Shown piece by piece: positions 20,734 through 31,454 of a stretch of 64,000 nt of DNA (positions within the stretch are counted from its first letter, which is position 1; the number at the start of each line of letters is the position of its first letter). The stretch comes from Diogma glabrata. Taxonomy: Eukaryota > Arthropoda > Insecta > Diptera > Cylindrotomidae. The stretch is taken from contig OY856186.1 in NCBI GenBank assembly GCA_963693315.1, forward strand, positions 284,228,492-284,292,491, in the 5' to 3' direction. A program made the translations under genes and the position numbers. The notes beneath the pieces were generated by a model, which ran no database searches, was not told where the DNA came from, and saw only the letters and a program-made list of their open reading frames with translations.

Positions 20734-21728
20734 GTAACCTTGTTCGACAAAAATGGGTAATTCTTTTATAAACCGAACAGATTTGGACAAAATCTGACCG
20801 ACCCATTTTTGATTTAGCTGAAATTTTTTTAGGGGTTTTTTATCGAAAAAAAAGATTAACGTGCTCGAGGATTTTTTTTTTTTTGGAAAATAGAGATGTT
20901 CTAAATTTCGAGAATTTCGTGATTTTTGGCTTGAAGACTTATTTTCAAAAATTCATAACTTCGGTTTTATAGAAGAAAGAAGCTTTTTCTTTTTTTATTT
21001 GAAAGTCAAAAGATGGAATTTTTTAAAAATAAATATTTTCAACTAAAGTTATTAACAAGTTCCTAGTGTTATAAACAAATAAAATGTGGTTTAATTTTCA
21101 GCTGAATCAAAAATGTCTTAGTCACATTTTGTCCTAATCTGTTCCGTATGTAAAAGAATGACCCATATATGGAATTTTATGTCGTCCCGCGCTCGATAAA
21201 TTAATTTATTTCTAACAGTAAATATCATTTCTCCATTAAAAAAAAATACTTTTTTATAGGAAATTGAACGTGATTATATTAAAAACTAATTTAATGGGTA
21301 ATGGTTAATATTTCATTTTATCATTTTATTTGTTTATAACAATACGAATTTGTTGATAACTTTAGTTGGAAATATTTATTTTTAAAAAATTCCATCTTTT
21401 AACTTCCAAAAAAAAAACTTCTATCTTCTATTAAACCGAAGTTATGAATTTTTGAAAATAAGTCTTCAAGCCAAAAATCACGAGATTCTCGAAATTTACA
21501 ACAGCTTTATTTTACAAAAAAAAAAAAATCCTCGAACACGTATATATTTTTTTCGATAAAAAACCCTAAAAAAATTTCAGCCAAATCAAAAATGGGTCGG
21601 TCAGAAAGGCGTTCGGTTTATAAAAGAATTACCCAAATGGTCTGCTATTGTCGAGTCCGACAGTTGACATTTTGGCATGTTTGGGTTGTCGGACTTGGCA
21701 ATAGCAGACAAATTTTCGACAAGGTTAC
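20734..21728. repeat. hairpin interrupted by a foldback element
   Basis: GTAACCTTGTTCGACAAAAAT (20734-20754) and GGTCTGCTATTGTCGAGTCC (from 21639) together are the reverse complement of GGACTTGGCAATAGCAGACA...TTTTCGACAAGGTTAC (to 21728). The left arm is split exactly at the 880-bp element 20755-21634. The pre-insertion site was therefore a hairpin with arms of roughly 50 bp. Confidence 0.75.
20755..21634. mobile_element. 880-bp foldback element with nested inverted termini
   Basis: The ends are GGGTAATTCTTTTATAAACC and its inverted copy ending at 21634. Inverted similarity continues for about 320 bp on each side, through TTTTTGGCTTGAAGACTTAT and ATGGAATTTTTTAAAAATAA. A third terminus-like sequence in inverted orientation ends at about 21166 (GTAAAAGAATGACCC), so 20755-21166 resembles a complete smaller element by itself. 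AAAT flanks both outer ends, a likely 4-bp target duplication. There is no coding content. A fragment homologous to about 20900-21290 is present in each satellite unit (41117-41535 and equivalents). Confidence 0.8.
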
Positions 21729-21989
21729 ACTCAAGTTTATAATAAAACTAACACGAAACCTCAATACGTTGCCAGAAAATTAAAACAGATCATAAACTAA
21801 CATAGTATAGTGAAAAGATTATACACTCAGGAAACTACTAAAAACCTCTCCATTTTAGCGTTCAGCAAATTCAAATTTTTGAAAATAAACAACACATTAT
21901 CTACCGATTTCATTTTCAATTACTTTTCATGTCATAGAAATAATCAATTTTATTTTTTCTAAAAACTGGGCCTGATTGAATTGATTTCA
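21729..21989. other. AT-rich spacer
   Basis: No recognised feature. Confidence 0.5.
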
Positions 21990-22330
21990 AAAAATTATAA
22001 CAAAATTAAAAATTGAAACTTTGTCCAAATTTCTTAAAATATTCCAAAAATTATTACAAAATCAAAAATTAAAACATTTTTCCAAAATTCTAAAAATATT
22101 GCAAAAATTATAACAAAATCAAAAATTCAACTATTTCCAAAACTCTAAAAAATTGCAAATTTTTTAACAAAATCAAAATCACAATTTTTTTCAGAATTTC
22201 AAAAATTATAATAAAATCAAAAATATAAATTTTTTCAAAATTCTAAAAATATTCCAAAAATTAATACAAAATCAAAAATCCAAAAATGTCACAAAAATTA
22301 TTACAAAATCAAAAATTCAAACTTATTTTT
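21990..22330. repeat. degenerate tandem repeat, period about 40-58 bp
   Basis: About seven imperfect units begin with AAAAATTATAACAAAATCAA or a close variant, followed by a variable TTTCCAAAATTCTAAAAATA segment. Unit lengths vary, so this is an old minisatellite in AT-rich DNA. Confidence 0.7.
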
Positions 22331-22635
22331 CAACTATGTTCTTGTTATTCAGAAATCAAGGCATATGGAATCATACAAACAATTACTCAAGAATAACCTC
22401 CCTAATAATTACAATTATTGTGAAAAAAACGATATTTAATCTGCAACAACTCTACTAACAGTTCTTATAAATTGGTAGGAGTTAAATCTGGATAGAATCA
22501 TATTCCATGTCCAATTTCATGTTCAATTACATTTTACGTCATACAAATAATTAATTTTATTTCTTTCCAAAAAATTGGGTAAAAAAATAAATGAAAATTA
22601 TTTATTTAACACATTTAGCGGAATTTTTTACACAC
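22331..22635. other. AT-rich spacer
   Basis: No recognised feature before the retrotransposon 3' end. Confidence 0.5.
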
Positions 22636-25600
22636 TTATTTTTTTTTTTTAATAAAATGTGTTGTGTAATAGGGTTTAGAATATGTGTCACAACAACACA
22701 TAAATACCTTTTAAGACCTAGGTCTAGACCTGGGTCCCACAACAACTGGCGTTCTAAGGTGTAGATTAACGCTTTTTTTAAACATCTGTGGGTTGAAGCC
22801 ACCTGAGACTAAGTGTTCGGGCAAACTATTCCATTTGTACGCAGTTCGGACAAAGAAGTCTCTCTGCGATCTGCCAGTATGACAGCGCGGTATCTTTACC
22901 GTTTCACTGGTTGCGGCAGCCGATTGCCGAGTGGAACGGGGATAAGAATAAGTTTGAGGCATGATGCCGCTGATTTCATCTGAGCACTGCTGATGACGAT
23001 ATTTGTAAAAAACAACGAGGTCAGCAACAGTGCGACGATGTTGTAGGGAATCAAGTTTTGATGTCAAAGTTCGATCACCTACAATTCGTATAGCTCGCTT
23101 TTGAACAGAGTCCAAGAGGGCCAAGATGGAAACAGAGGCAGCACCCCAAACTTGACAGCAGTACTCCATACAGGGACGAATATAGGACTTATAAACATGG
23201 AGCAATTGGTATGGAGTGAAAAAATTTTTGCATCTATTTAGGAGGCCGAGTTTTTTAGACGCGCTTTTTGCCATCGCCATTACATAATCGTTCCAGAGTA
23301 GGTCATTTGAAACTGTGACACCCAATAAACGAATGTTTTTACATTCACCTATTGGTTCATCACACATACTAAATAAAATATCTTTGGGGAACTCGGTCTT
23401 TAATCTGGAAACAATCAACAGCTGTGTTTTGGTGGAGTTGAAATTGACAAGGTTTTGGTCACCCCAGTCGGCGACTTTATTCAGGTCTTTGTTCACGTTT
23501 ATGGCAGCGTCTCTCCGGGCAGGATTAATTCGTTCGTGCATTTTACCTTTTGAAGGAAGGGGCTCGAACGACTTGTGCAGAGTACTATCATCTGCAAAAC
23601 TATTTATTGGGTTACTGGTGATTTTCAACAATTCGTTGATATAAATCAAAAATAGGGTTGAGGACAATACTGAGCCTTGGGGTACACCAGCGTTAATTAG
23701 TTTAGACTCAGAAGAAAATCCGTCTAAGGTTACCGAAATGTATCGGTTGGATAGAAAATTTTGAATCAGCTTCACAACATTGGGATTAAAACCGTACGCA
23801 ACGAGCTTGTTGATTAAGTTGGCATGCCAGACTCGATCGAATGCCTTGGAGATGTCTAAAGCGATAACGTATGTTTCACCACCTTTATCAAGTATGCTGT
23901 TCCAACAATGCGCTACATAGTTTAATAGATCGGTAGTTGATCTTTTGTTTCGAAAACCGTATTGGCTGTCGGATTTTAAATGATTTCTTTCCAGAAATTT
24001 TGAAATATGTGTATTAATATAATGCTCATAGACTTTGGATAGGACCGATAGTAAAGCTATTGGCCTATAATTTGAGATATCGGATTTTGGTCCCTTTTTG
24101 GGGACGGGCTGGACATTTGCCAACTTCCAGCACGAGGGAAATATACCAGATTTGTAGGATTGGTAGAATATTTTAGTTAAAGTTGGTGCAAGTTCTTTTG
24201 AAAAGGTTTTTAAAATAATGGGTGGAATATTGTCCATTCCTGATGCTTTGTTGATGTTTAACCCCTTTAAAAGTTTAGCGACTATTTTAGGTTTGAAGTG
24301 AAGTTCATTCATATTAACTCCTGAAGACTGGATTTGGGGTATTTCTTTAGGAGTTTCCAAAACAGTGGAGTTCAGGGCAAAGCGTTCAGCGAACAAGTTA
24401 GCTTTTCTTGCGGGATCATTGACGATTAAATCACCATCAATAATAGGGGGAATAGAAAACTTTGTACCAGAATTTAAAGAATTAATGGCACTGTAGAAAC
24501 TCTTGTCAGAAATAGACATAGACGTAAGTTTTGAGGCTTTCGCTCTGTTAATTTCGGACTTTTCGTTTGAGATAATCTGATTAGATATTTTGTTGGCCTT
24601 TAGATATTGGGATCGATTAGTGGGAGTTTTGTTATGAATCCAAATATTAAATGATCTACGTTTGTTTCTAAGTGCCGTTTTGGCAGCTTTCGAATACAAG
24701 TATTTTTGTTTGGGGTTTACTATGGAGAAAGGGACAAATTTATTGATAGCAAATTGGATGGTTTCTGTAAAGTTTTGGGCAGAAACATTTACATTGTCAG
24801 TGTAAAAACAATGACGGTCGAAAGGGAAACCATGGAAAAAATTTTGAAGACCACTCTTATCCATTTTTGAGTAGTGAAATATTTTACGGGGTTTGGAAGC
24901 TGTAGTTTTCAGTAAATCAGTTTTGATAACTGATGAGATTAAATAATGATCAGAATTTCCAATACTACCTTTCGCGACATCGACACTCGTAATATCTGGC
25001 ATTGTGGTAAGATAGAGATCTAAAAGAAAACTATTATCACCGCCATTACGGGGAGTGAAAGTCGGGCTTTTAACAATTTGGAATAGGCCCTGAGACGCGG
25101 CAAAAATTTCTGCCAGTTTTCCACTATTGTCAACATCGTCGGTCGATTTGGAGAATTCCAACCATGATTTGTTGTGGACGTTGAAGTCACCGGAAACGAT
25201 AACTTCACAATTAGGGGACTTTGCTCTAATCTCGTCCATAATTTTTGTCAGTATATTAAAAAAGTTTGGGTTACGTTTGTTAGGGGACCGGTATAAAGCT
25301 ATTGTAAAAAAAGTCATTTCTGAAAGATAAATCTTTAAAACCATTGTATTGAAGCCGTCACCGTGTAGTTCAAAATTTGGAAAGCGCGTGTACGCAACAC
25401 TCTCATGAATGAATGCGCATACGCCCTGATGGAGTTTGAAAGCTGATTCGAGCCTATATTTGGAATTAAGCGATTCTATAAAGAGAAAATTTTCAGAAAC
25501 TTGTGTTTCTGTAAGGAATAGAATGTTCGGTTTGTCGTGCTCAAGATGATGTTGCACGTGGTCATGGTTAGCGTTCAATCCGCAGATGTTTTGAACATGT

Positions 25601-25800
25601 ATTTTAAAATTTTTTATTGATTCATATATGTTTTGTCCCTGCAAATTCCGTGGACATGCCGCTTTATGGGCGGGTGGATTGTGCAAATTTGCTTTACCAC
25701 TTGCAGACTTATTTTTTTTCGGTTGTACTGCCATATATATATCAAAATGTTTATTTTATTTTTTTATGTTTTATTTTAAAATACTTAATAATACAATAAT
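22636..25800 (-). mobile_element. CR1/Jockey-type non-LTR retrotransposon
   Basis: On the minus strand: a coding region, a short 3' untranslated region of about 60 bp and an A-rich run (12-13 A, near 22636-22650). The upstream end is unclear. No ORF1 is visible upstream of 25734, so the copy may be 5'-truncated just before ORF2. No target duplication was recognised. An older relative is at 6200-7770. Confidence 0.8.
22711..25734 (-). CDS. LINE ORF2: APE-type endonuclease and reverse transcriptase
   Basis: An intact 1007-residue ORF starting at an ATG (MAVQPKKNK). The apurinic-endonuclease-like domain occupies about residues 43-270: VQNICGLNAN, FLTETQV, ALYRSPNKRN, VSGDFNVHNKSW, LLDLYLT, and GNSDHYLISS with the catalytic SDH. 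The reverse transcriptase spans about residues 500-780: SNYRPIALLSVLSKVYEHY, QYGFRNKRSTTDLL, ALDISKAFDRVWHANL, AGVPQGSVLSSTLFLIYI, and the catalytic FADDSTL. The C-terminal part (RPCMEYCCQVWGAAS, RRTVADLVVFYKY, FFVRTAYKWNSLPEHLV) is typical of CR1-like elements. It would nick the target and copy its own RNA. No inactivating change is seen, so it may be competent or recently so; its missing partner ORF1 is the main doubt. Confidence 0.93.
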   Translation of the reverse strand: MAVQPKKNKSASGKANLHNPPAHKAACPRNLQGQNIYESIKNFKIHVQNICGLNANHDHVQHHLEHDKPNILFLTETQVSENFLFIESLNSKYRLESAFKLHQGVCAFIHESVAYTRFPNFELHGDGFNTMVLKIYLSEMTFFTIALYRSPNKRNPNFFNILTKIMDEIRAKSPNCEVIVSGDFNVHNKSWLEFSKSTDDVDNSGKLAEIFAASQGLFQIVKSPTFTPRNGGDNSFLLDLYLTTMPDITSVDVAKGSIGNSDHYLISSVIKTDLLKTTASKPRKIFHYSKMDKSGLQNFFHGFPFDRHCFYTDNVNVSAQNFTETIQFAINKFVPFSIVNPKQKYLYSKAAKTALRNKRRSFNIWIHNKTPTNRSQYLKANKISNQIISNEKSEINRAKASKLTSMSISDKSFYSAINSLNSGTKFSIPPIIDGDLIVNDPARKANLFAERFALNSTVLETPKEIPQIQSSGVNMNELHFKPKIVAKLLKGLNINKASGMDNIPPIILKTFSKELAPTLTKIFYQSYKSGIFPSCWKLANVQPVPKKGPKSDISNYRPIALLSVLSKVYEHYINTHISKFLERNHLKSDSQYGFRNKRSTTDLLNYVAHCWNSILDKGGETYVIALDISKAFDRVWHANLINKLVAYGFNPNVVKLIQNFLSNRYISVTLDGFSSESKLINAGVPQGSVLSSTLFLIYINELLKITSNPINSFADDSTLHKSFEPLPSKGKMHERINPARRDAAINVNKDLNKVADWGDQNLVNFNSTKTQLLIVSRLKTEFPKDILFSMCDEPIGECKNIRLLGVTVSNDLLWNDYVMAMAKSASKKLGLLNRCKNFFTPYQLLHVYKSYIRPCMEYCCQVWGAASVSILALLDSVQKRAIRIVGDRTLTSKLDSLQHRRTVADLVVFYKYRHQQCSDEISGIMPQTYSYPRSTRQSAAATSETVKIPRCHTGRSQRDFFVRTAYKWNSLPEHLVSGGFNPQMFKKSVNLHLRTPVVVGPRSRPRS

Positions 25801-27353
25801 ACAATAATCAAGCTCCTGGTCTCACATACCAATGCCGACAAACAAGACTTCTCCATATTCAAGGTTACTATTCGTTATCACTTAAAATGAACGTTTTTAA
25901 ACAAAAAATATCGAAATTTTCTTGTTTTACACATTTAACGATTTTTTTGACATACCTCCTATTGCTGTTATCGAACACATAGTCATTTTGGCTCTTACCT
26001 TTGTTTTTTTAGAATCAGCAGGTCCTAGAACGTCGAGAAATGCCAAAAAAGAATTTTACTTTTGGATCGAGAATGTAATACTTAGATTTTTCAAAACCCT
26101 GTAATTTTCAAACCCAAGTAATTTTCAGTATCGTAAATCGCATGTCTTGACTGAACAACAGATGAGTTTTTAAAATAAAAAAGAACTAGATTATATTGGT
26201 TTATTTTCAATAAAAAATGTTTTCCATAGGTGTAAATCTAAATATTGAAAATATAATTTTCCATTTTATTTTTTCATTTCCACCCGAATAAATCATAAAA
26301 TATTAACTGTTTGTTATTTATCGACTAACATTATTCTTTTATATATTACATATATATATTTATTAAAATTGTGGTTTAATATTTCTTTATTTTCTGTTGA
26401 TATATAGTTGAAAGTTGAAATTAAATATGAATTGATTGTCGGTTTTAATAAATTATTAAATAAAAATAAATACACATAGTTTTTGCTTTATAATAATTTC
26501 TACAAAATTCCACTTCAATATGAATAGTTGAGAGTGTTGTCATATGTTAATCATAGACAAAAAAAACTACACTGACTTTTGTATGTAACATTTTCCACTT
26601 AAAATATTGTATTGAGTTGAGTAGCAACCACTGCCTGATGGCGTAAAAGTTATTTTAATATTTTTTAGAATATTAATAAGTTATATCATTCAAATAAATT
26701 TTTTATGATTTCAACTTTCAAGGAAACCATTTTGGAAAATGTATAAATAAATTATATGTTAAATACAAAATTGCATCGAATAAATTTTAATAAGTTCCAA
26801 AATCAAATTGATTTATTTATAGACCAATCGTATACTTTATCGTTAGTTATTACTATTTTAACTTTTAACCCTAACATTATTTACAAACCAGCGAAAAAAC
26901 AAAAGTTCAATAAATGGGATTTGGGTGGACGTATATAAATCAATAACAAAAGTTTGAAATACAATCATCATAATTGAAGAGTTGATTTTTGTGGTTACGT
27001 TTGTTTTCCTTTTTATTTTTTTATTATTATATTATGGATTATCTATTTATATATTTGTGTTATTGAAACACATTCAAATTTGTTAAGAATATATTGGTGA
27101 TATAATTGATTCATTGTATAAAATTGTTTTGGAAATGAAGGAAAAATTAGCTTGAAGATGGTTGATTATGATTAGTAACAAACAACTACCAATATCCATC
27201 AAATTATTAAAACCATGAAAATGAAAATGTGAAATAGTACATTATATAACAAGGTTGAGAAGTAAGCAATTATTGACCGAGAACTTTTAAATGTTCAATA
27301 TAATGTTCGAGGTCTATATTAGTCTTCTCAACCGAGGTATATATAGAATTTTG
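25801..27353. other. AT-rich gene-free stretch
   Basis: No coding, RNA or repeat structure I can support. Short open frames such as 25922-26104 and 26756-26938 are not protein-like. Confidence 0.5.
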
Positions 27354-27667
27354 TTTAACTACTAACACTAATTATCATATTTGCTTTGATTAGATTTTGA
27401 TATTAGTTATTTTTCATTTCATTCTTTAAATATCTTAAAATATCAAGTAGCCTGGATGTTTAGTTTCATACAAATAAAACGAAAAAAAGAAATGCAATTA
27501 TTATTTGTGTGTTTTTTCGTTCATTTCAATTAAAAATAAAAGAAAAGTTGTCATTATTAAACCAGGTAATTTTTTGTTATTATTATTGACCTAGGTTGAG
27601 AAAAATTACTGCTCATTGGAGCATTCCAGTAAATAATGACGATTTCTCAAGTTAGTAGTTAAAAAAT
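27354..27667 (-). mobile_element. MITE-like element, copy 2 (inverted)
   Basis: Reverse-complement relative of 2161-2479 along its full length. The ends are TTTAACTACTAAC and GTTAGTAGTTAAA. Several small indels and substitutions separate the two copies. Confidence 0.7.
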
Positions 27668-28079
27668 AACTTTTTAGGACGAGTATATCGTAAGCTGCAA
27701 TTTTACGATTCAAAAATCGGGGGAAAGCAGGCGATTTTATCCAATTGAAATAATGCGTTAAATTACTATTTTACGGCCTAAAGCCTAAATATTCCAGAAA
27801 ACATACATACTCAAAGTTAATAGGAAAAAAAAGCATATTTCCCAAAAAACTTATATATATTTACATATATGTTTTGAGAAAATTGGTTAATCTAAGCATT
27901 TTTGGTTTGTTAGTAAATTAATATACAATTAAAATTAAATAAATTGGTTGCTAAGGACATTAAAAAAAAAAAAAAACAAAAACACGAAATTTCCGCAAAA
28001 AAGTCTAAGCGGTAGGATATCCGCTAGAAATAGGTAGATTTTTTGACCGGGCAGATTTGTGTACAATTAGAATCGGATA
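27668..28079. other. AT-rich spacer
   Basis: No recognised feature up to the RTE-like insertion. Confidence 0.5.
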
Positions 28080-28094
28080 TATCAGATTAATTTA
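28080..28094. repeat. 15-bp target-site duplication, left
   Basis: TATCAGATTAATTTA is repeated exactly at 31440-31454 after the poly(A) tail. It defines the insertion as 28095-31439. Confidence 0.92.
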
Positions 28095-28424
28095 GGGTAG
28101 CGAAATCCGAAATTCGACGTCCACGCCGTGCTGCCTGGGTAATGCTGACAGAATTAGGTTGGTGTATTGGAGACAAGCAGAGTGAAAACTGCTTAGTCAA
28201 TGACGCTACCTCACGGCGAATTGGCGCCCTACAACCAATGCGACTCAAGCGTCTGTTCTCCATGTCAGGGGCGGCTTGGAGCGGGCGTCTGTCTTGAATC
28301 AAGCGGCTCGCTATATAAACGTGTAAAAAGGTTGTTTCTGGTGACCTTAATATGCAGAACGGACCCATTCACGACAATTTGGGTTGGGCCTAAGGTTAAC
28401 ACCCTAACCCCGGAAAAAAACTAA
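28095..28424 (+). other. 5' leader of the RTE-like element
   Basis: Between the target duplication and the open frame, and GC-richer than flanking DNA. It presumably holds the internal promoter used by such elements, but no specific site is proven. The minus-strand open frame here is incidental. Confidence 0.55.
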
Positions 28425-30665
28425 TATGTTAAATTTGGTTATCAGAAACAGAAAAACAGACCCGAAAACAACAACAGAATTTTACCTGGACGTGAAAAAG
28501 GACCAGACCACCGAATCGGAACGTGGAACGTGCGCAGCCTGAGCGCTCCTGATGCTCTTATAAGTCTAGAAACAGAGGCTGAGAGGTATAGGATGGATAT
28601 TATTGCTCTACAAGAAATTAGACAGCCGATAATCGGAAAACAAGATTTGGATAGTCACTCTCTATACTGTAGTGGTCATCCTTCTCGAAGAGAATTTGGA
28701 ACTGGCTTTCTTGTTGGGGCACGCATACAAGAAGCCGTGATGAAATTCATCCCGGTCAGTGAGAGGATCTGCTACCTACGTGTACGCGGTACATATAACA
28801 ATATTTCTCTTATTGCCGTGCATGCACCAACTGAAGCTAAAACCGTCGACGAGAAGGATAATTTCTACATAGCACTGGAAGAGGTTATGAAACAAACACC
28901 AACACGCGACTTCATTATGGTTCTTGGTGACTTTAATGGACAGGTTGGAAGAGATATCTCTTATGGAAATGTGGTGGGTCCCAACAGCCTGCATTTGAAT
29001 TCGAATGATAATGGTGAGAGAATGACTGAGTTTGCATTATCAAATAATATGAGAATTGCCAGTACGTTCTTTCCGCATCGATCGATTCATAAGCAGACTT
29101 GGGTCTCACCGAATGGAAATACTCGAAATCAAATTGATCACGTTCTAGTAACAACACGTTTCTTTTCGAGCGTTCTGGATGTACGATCCTTTAGAGGTGC
29201 ATACATTGGAAGTGACCACTTCCTTGTATGTGCAACGATAAGGTTCCACTTCCCAAATCCAGGCATTCCAAAATTCAATCAACGGAAACGTTTTAACATC
29301 TCATCATTAAAGAATGCTGAAACAGAAGAGAGATATCAAATCCATATTGCCGAAACATTGAAGAAATCAGAAACCATTAATGGAGACGTCGATAAGTCAT
29401 GGTATTTGCTCAAAGATGCTGTTTTAAGCGCTGCCAAGAACCACTCCCAGAAGCCATGGATGGATCAAGCATGCCTTGATGCTATTCAATACAAAAGAGA
29501 TTGCTATCTGAAGTGTCTACAAGGACGCAACACCAGGTCCACGAAGGAGAGTTATAAACTGGCAAGACGTGCCGTTACAAAGCTATGTAGACGAACGAAG
29601 AGAGAATGGTGGAAGAGACAGTGTGAGGAGATTGAAAGCTTCAATAAGGAACATCAATCGCGTAACTTCTTTCAACAGGTTAAAACCTTAAAGAAGGGCC
29701 CTCAAACTAGATCGACTACTATTCAAAACGAAGATGGGGAGCTACAAGTAGACCTTAAAAATATTTTAGATACTTGGGCCGCTTATTTTGAGAATCTTCT
29801 CAACTTAAGGGACCAGCAACAAGTCGGGCGACGAGCTAAGCTTATTCGTGCGTCAAAGGTACATGTAGACGAACCCACCAAAGAGGAATTCGATGCGGCG
29901 CTGTCAAAATTAAAATGCAATAAAGCACCTGGTATCGACGATATAACATCCGAAATGATTGTACATGGTGGCGAAACTCTATCCTTAAGATTGTTTGAAC
30001 TTGTTCAAATGATCTGGAGGACTGAAACCATGCCACAGGACTGGAACACAGCTATGCTGATACCAATCCATAAAAAAGGTAATCGCCTACAATGTGCAAA
30101 CTACAGAGGAATCGCCCTCCTCTGCACAGCATATAAGATCTTTTCCTACATTTTGCTATCCAAAATCAATCCTTTTGCTGAACAACTGTTTGGAGAATAT
30201 CAGTGTGGTTTCCGGCGGGGCCGAGGTACCACCGATGCACTTTTCTCGATAAGGATGATTTTGGAAAAGTGTCGAGAGTTCAACATACCTGTGCACCAAC
30301 TTTTCATTGATTTCAGGCAGGCCTACGACTCTCTCGAACGAGAGACTCTATGGTCTGCTCTGGTGTCAATGGGAATTCCTGGTAAACTGGTATCACTATG
30401 CAAAATGACAGTACAGAACTCTCAATGCTGTGTACGAGTAGAGAACGAAATATCAAAGCTTTTTAAAGTCGACTCCGGTTTAAGACAAGGTGATGCTATC
30501 TCTCCTATACTTTTTAATCTAGCCTTGGAATATGTGTGCCGTCAAAAGAAACTACCGACTAATAACAATATCTTGTCAATAAACTCAGTACAGATGATTG
30601 CTTACGCTGATGATGTTGTCATCCTCGGCCGAAGTGAAGCTGTTATGAGTGAGACTTTCGCTTGA
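28425..30665 (+). pseudogene. RTE-like endonuclease and reverse transcriptase, 5' frame
   Basis: The frame is open after TAA at 28422-28424 and ends at TGA 30663-30665. There is no ATG before the first conserved block (IGTWNVRSLS, about 28515), so the true start is unclear. Endonuclease motifs: TWNVRSL, IIALQEIRQ, VLGDFNGQVGRD, IHKQTWVSPNGNTRNQIDHV, GSDHFLV. Reverse transcriptase motifs: NYRGIALLCTAYKIFSYIL, CGFRRGRGTTDALF, FIDFRQAYDSLERETLW, SGLRQGDAISPILFNLALE, and the catalytic AYADDVVILG. The frame breaks shortly after YADD (SEAVMSETFA, then stop); the protein continues in the next + frame at 30649-31392, so a small indel has split one original ORF. Best match in style: RTE clade. Confidence 0.88.
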
Positions 30666-31392
30666 GAGTGGTGCTAGGAAAATTGGTCTGCAAATTAACT
30701 ACAATAAAACCAAACATATGAATGTTTCAAGAGAGGCTGAGAAGAAAGATTTGATGTGCGGCGATGAACGAATTGAGGGTGTTGAATCTTTTAAATATTT
30801 GGGATCAATGCTTGACTCAAACAACAGCATACTTACAGATATTAAAGCTCGAATCGCTGCAGGTAATCGAACTTTCTACTCAATTAAACCTCTCCTTGGT
30901 TCACCGTATGTATCAACTAACACCAAGCTCAAGTTATACAAGACATTGATTAGACCGGTTGTGATGTATGGGTCACAAACGTGGACCTTTACACAAAATG
31001 ACGAATCGCATTTATCTGTATTTGAGCGTAAGATCCTACGCTACATTTTTGGTCCACTTAAGACAGACGATGGAGAGTATAGAACCCGGTATAACTTTGA
31101 GATCAGAGACCTTCTTGAGGGTCCTGATATAATAGGTTGTATCCGTTCTAATAGGATTGCTTGGTTTGGGCATGTTCTACGAGCCGATTCACAGTCTGGA
31201 ATGATTAGAAAAATGTACGTTAGTACCCCAGGGAGTGGTAGACCGCGAGGTAGACCACGACTACAATGGGAGACTGACGTAATAAACGACCTTAAAAAAA
31301 TCGGCTGCCATGGTAATTATGTCGCTGTTGCGAATGACCGTGGTGAATATTCAAAGCTGATTAACCTGGCAACGCTCCTACACGGAGCATGA
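30649..31392 (+). pseudogene. RTE-like reverse transcriptase, C-terminal frame
   Basis: Continuation of the preceding ORF in another frame. LESGARKIGLQINYNKTK is the thumb-side block right after YADD, followed by FKYLGSMLDSNN, LYKTLIRPVVMYGSQTW, FERKILRYIFGP, NRIAWFGHVLRAD and GSGRPRGRPRLQW, the usual C-terminal signature of RTE-type elements. It ends at TGA just before the poly(A). The 17-bp overlap with the first frame locates the indel at about 30640-30670. Confidence 0.88.
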
Positions 31393-31396
31393 ACGC

Positions 31397-31439
<43 letters not shown>

Positions 31440-31442
<3 letters not shown>

Positions 31443-31454
31443 CAGATTAATTTA
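31440..31454. repeat. 15-bp target-site duplication, right
   Basis: TATCAGATTAATTTA, identical to 28080-28094, directly after the A40 tail. Confidence 0.92.

Larger units (their letters stand above)
28095..31439 (+). mobile_element. RTE-like non-LTR retrotransposon, recent insertion
   Basis: A 3345-bp insertion bounded by a perfect 15-bp duplication and ending in an uninterrupted run of 40 A (31400-31439). It begins with a relatively GC-rich leader (28095-28424) containing GCTATATAAACG, which could be a promoter-like element. One long coding region follows, split by a frameshift near 30650. Pure tail and perfect duplication point to a recent event. A 127-bp scrap of a close relative is at 14840-14966. 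Confidence 0.92.
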
